From Streptomyces otsuchiensis (lineage in GTDB: Bacteria; Actinomycetota; Actinomycetes; Streptomycetales; Streptomycetaceae), in the NCBI RefSeq assembly GCF_004305975.1, contig NZ_BHZI01000009.1, forward strand, positions 1 to 44,484: a DNA stretch of 44,484 nt, in the 5' to 3' direction. Positions within the stretch are counted from its first letter, which is position 1. Every line of letters starts with the position of its first letter. The position numbers and the translations under genes are program-made. Below the pieces are notes generated by a model. That model was not told the origin of the DNA. It did not search any database and saw only the letters and a list, made by a program, of their open reading frames with translations. Shown here piece after piece: positions 43,063 through 44,484 of the stretch.

Positions 43063-44457
43063 ATGACGGGGCGGACACGCCGCGCGCTCACCGGCGCGGC
43101 ACTGATCACCATGCTCGCGGCCACCGCGTGCGGCGGAGGCGACGCCGACCGGGCCGAGGACGACGGCCCCGGCACGGGCGCTGGCGCTGGCACGGCGGCC
43201 ACCGTGCTCAGCCCGCTGTGGGAACAGCCGTCGGACGCCCGCGGCTTCGGCGCCGTGTGGACGACCACCGACGCGCTGGTGCTGCGGGCCGGGGACGAGG
43301 TACGGGCGCTCGACCCCGCCGACGGCGCACCGCTGTGGACCCTCGACCACCCGGACGGCGCGGGCCGGATCTGTCAGCTGTCCCGTACGGCCGGCGGCTC
43401 CGGGATCGGGGGCGTCCTCTTCGCCACCGCCCCGGAACCGGCGGACGACGAGACCGCGGCGGGGAGCCCGGAAGAGTGCTCCCTGGTCGCCGCCGTGGAC
43501 ACCGCGACCGGCGACATCCTGTGGACCGACACCCCCGGCACGGAGACGAACACCGGCACCGACACCGACGCCCCCGACGCCCGCCCCGCGCAGCCGGTCG
43601 GCGTCTCCGCCGGTGAGAGCGTGCTGACCGTCAGCACCGGTGACGGCGGACTCCACCGCTACGCCCTCACCGACGGCGCCCACCTGCCCGCCCTCTCCGG
43701 CCCGGACGACGCGTGCACCCGTGGGACCGTCCACGACGGCACACTCGTGGCGGCGGTGCGCGACCCGGCCGAGACCGGGACCGACTGCGCGGAGCGGGCC
43801 GGCGGCTCACCGCTGCGGCTGGACATCCACGACGCGGAGACCGGCGCGTTGAGCTGGTCGGCCGAGATCGAGCACGAGGCGTTCGCGCTGCGCAGGGTGC
43901 TGGCCGGTGACCCGCTGGTGGTGGAGGCCACCGGCGCGCCCTGGGACGGCGCGGCGGTGCTGTCCTTCCCGGACGACGGCGATGGCGCCCGGACGCTCGG
44001 CCCCGCCGAGGGCCACATCGGCACGGTGCAGTCCGGCGGCCAGCAGGCCGTGAGCGACCCCGCCCAGCAGCTCCCGGTGTCGGTGGACGGTGTGTTCGTC
44101 GCCGCCCATGACGTGCGGACCGGGCTGACGGCGCACGACACGCGGACCGGCGAGGAACTGTGGGCGCGCCAGCAGCCGGACGCCACTCCGGTCGGCGCCC
44201 GCGGAACGTCGCTGCTGGCCACCGGCGTGCTCGACGGCGAGCAGCACCTGCTGCTGAGCGACCCCCGGGACCAGGAGTCCACCGAGAGCATCGGGGCCCT
44301 GGAGTGCGCCGACTGCGTGCCGCCCGGGCAGGGCGCCGCCGGCGCCCCGAGCAGGCTGTGGGTGGTCGGCACCGACGGCGAACGGTTCTACGCCCTCGTC
44401 GACGCCCCGCAGGGCGACCACCTGGGCCGCCTCGTCGCCTACCCCGTCCCCGACTAG
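43063..44457 (+). CDS. Lipoprotein with PQQ-type beta-propeller repeats
   Basis: 464 residues. Signal peptide MTGRTRRALTGAALITMLAA with a lipobox-like ATAC (Cys23), then a Gly/Asp/Thr linker. The remainder has PQQ-like repeat units: VRALDPADGAPLWTLDHPDG, VAAVDTATGDILWTDTPG, LDIHDAETGALSWSAEI and AHDTRTGEELWARQQ, which suggest a propeller outside the membrane. No catalytic PQQ residues are evident, so it is a binding or scaffold protein of unknown partner. A TAGCGT box (43015-43020) may be its -10. Translation begins at ATG 43063 after GGGCGGAAC. Confidence 0.85.
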   Translation: MTGRTRRALTGAALITMLAATACGGGDADRAEDDGPGTGAGAGTAATVLSPLWEQPSDARGFGAVWTTTDALVLRAGDEVRALDPADGAPLWTLDHPDGAGRICQLSRTAGGSGIGGVLFATAPEPADDETAAGSPEECSLVAAVDTATGDILWTDTPGTETNTGTDTDAPDARPAQPVGVSAGESVLTVSTGDGGLHRYALTDGAHLPALSGPDDACTRGTVHDGTLVAAVRDPAETGTDCAERAGGSPLRLDIHDAETGALSWSAEIEHEAFALRRVLAGDPLVVEATGAPWDGAAVLSFPDDGDGARTLGPAEGHIGTVQSGGQQAVSDPAQQLPVSVDGVFVAAHDVRTGLTAHDTRTGEELWARQQPDATPVGARGTSLLATGVLDGEQHLLLSDPRDQESTESIGALECADCVPPGQGAAGAPSRLWVVGTDGERFYALVDAPQGDHLGRLVAYPVPD

Positions 44458-44484
44458 AGCCCGGCACCGCCGGCCCGGCACCGC

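Overview
The window is high-GC actinobacterial DNA and most resembles the ribosomal-protein region of a Streptomyces or close relative. The support is gene content and order, GC-rich third codon positions, frequent GTG starts, HrdB-like promoters, and single-copy short proteins such as zinc-type S14 and L36. No rRNA, tRNA, insertion sequence, phage gene or CRISPR array was seen.

Layout. (1) 1-5040: cell-wall and cofactor genes next to the L13/S9 operon, namely nnr (cut by the window edge), acpS, divergent coaA, a 53-residue putative gene, glmM, rpsI and rplM. glmM has its own promoter behind a strong rpsI terminator. (2) 5377-9078: an ABC-F ATPase, a divergent single-pass membrane protein with an extracellular part, and truA. 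(3) 9300-25814: the rplQ-rpoA-rpsK-rpsM-rpmJ-infA, map-adk-secY, spc and S10 clusters, all on the minus strand. They are broken up by strong hairpins at several operon boundaries (rpsQ/rplN, rplO/secY, adk/map, rpsK/rpoA, rpoA/rplQ). (4) 26323-36434: an accessory block between rpsJ and tuf, all on the minus strand. It holds a soluble LytS-type histidine kinase, a LytTR response regulator, a small membrane protein and a sodium:solute symporter; then a Ugp-like ABC importer lacking its own ATPase; then a DUF485-ActP type monocarboxylate symporter pair. (5) 36803-41224: tuf, fusA, rpsG and rpsL (the str operon). (6) 41528-44457, plus strand: a LytR-CpsA-Psr cell-wall ligase and a PQQ-repeat lipoprotein.

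How the parts connect. Translation genes dominate and have leaders and Shine-Dalgarno sites, while many other genes show a -10 box only 6-7 bases before the start codon, as expected for leaderless mRNA. The best candidate for an undescribed regulatory circuit is upstream of the DUF485-ActP operon. Three perfect LytTR-consensus 9-mers stand there at exactly 22-bp spacing, with a fourth, imperfect copy interleaved at 11 bp. The only LytTR regulator in the window is encoded about 7 kb away, in an operon with a second symporter of the same family. This suggests a two-component system that controls carboxylate uptake at both loci.

Two further points stand out. Ribosomal protein S12 has Arg instead of the near-universal Lys at residue 88, encoded by the rare codon AGG, a known streptomycin-resistance change. 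The rpsL and rpsJ leaders share a 25-nt element (24 identical) at nearly the same distance from the start codon.
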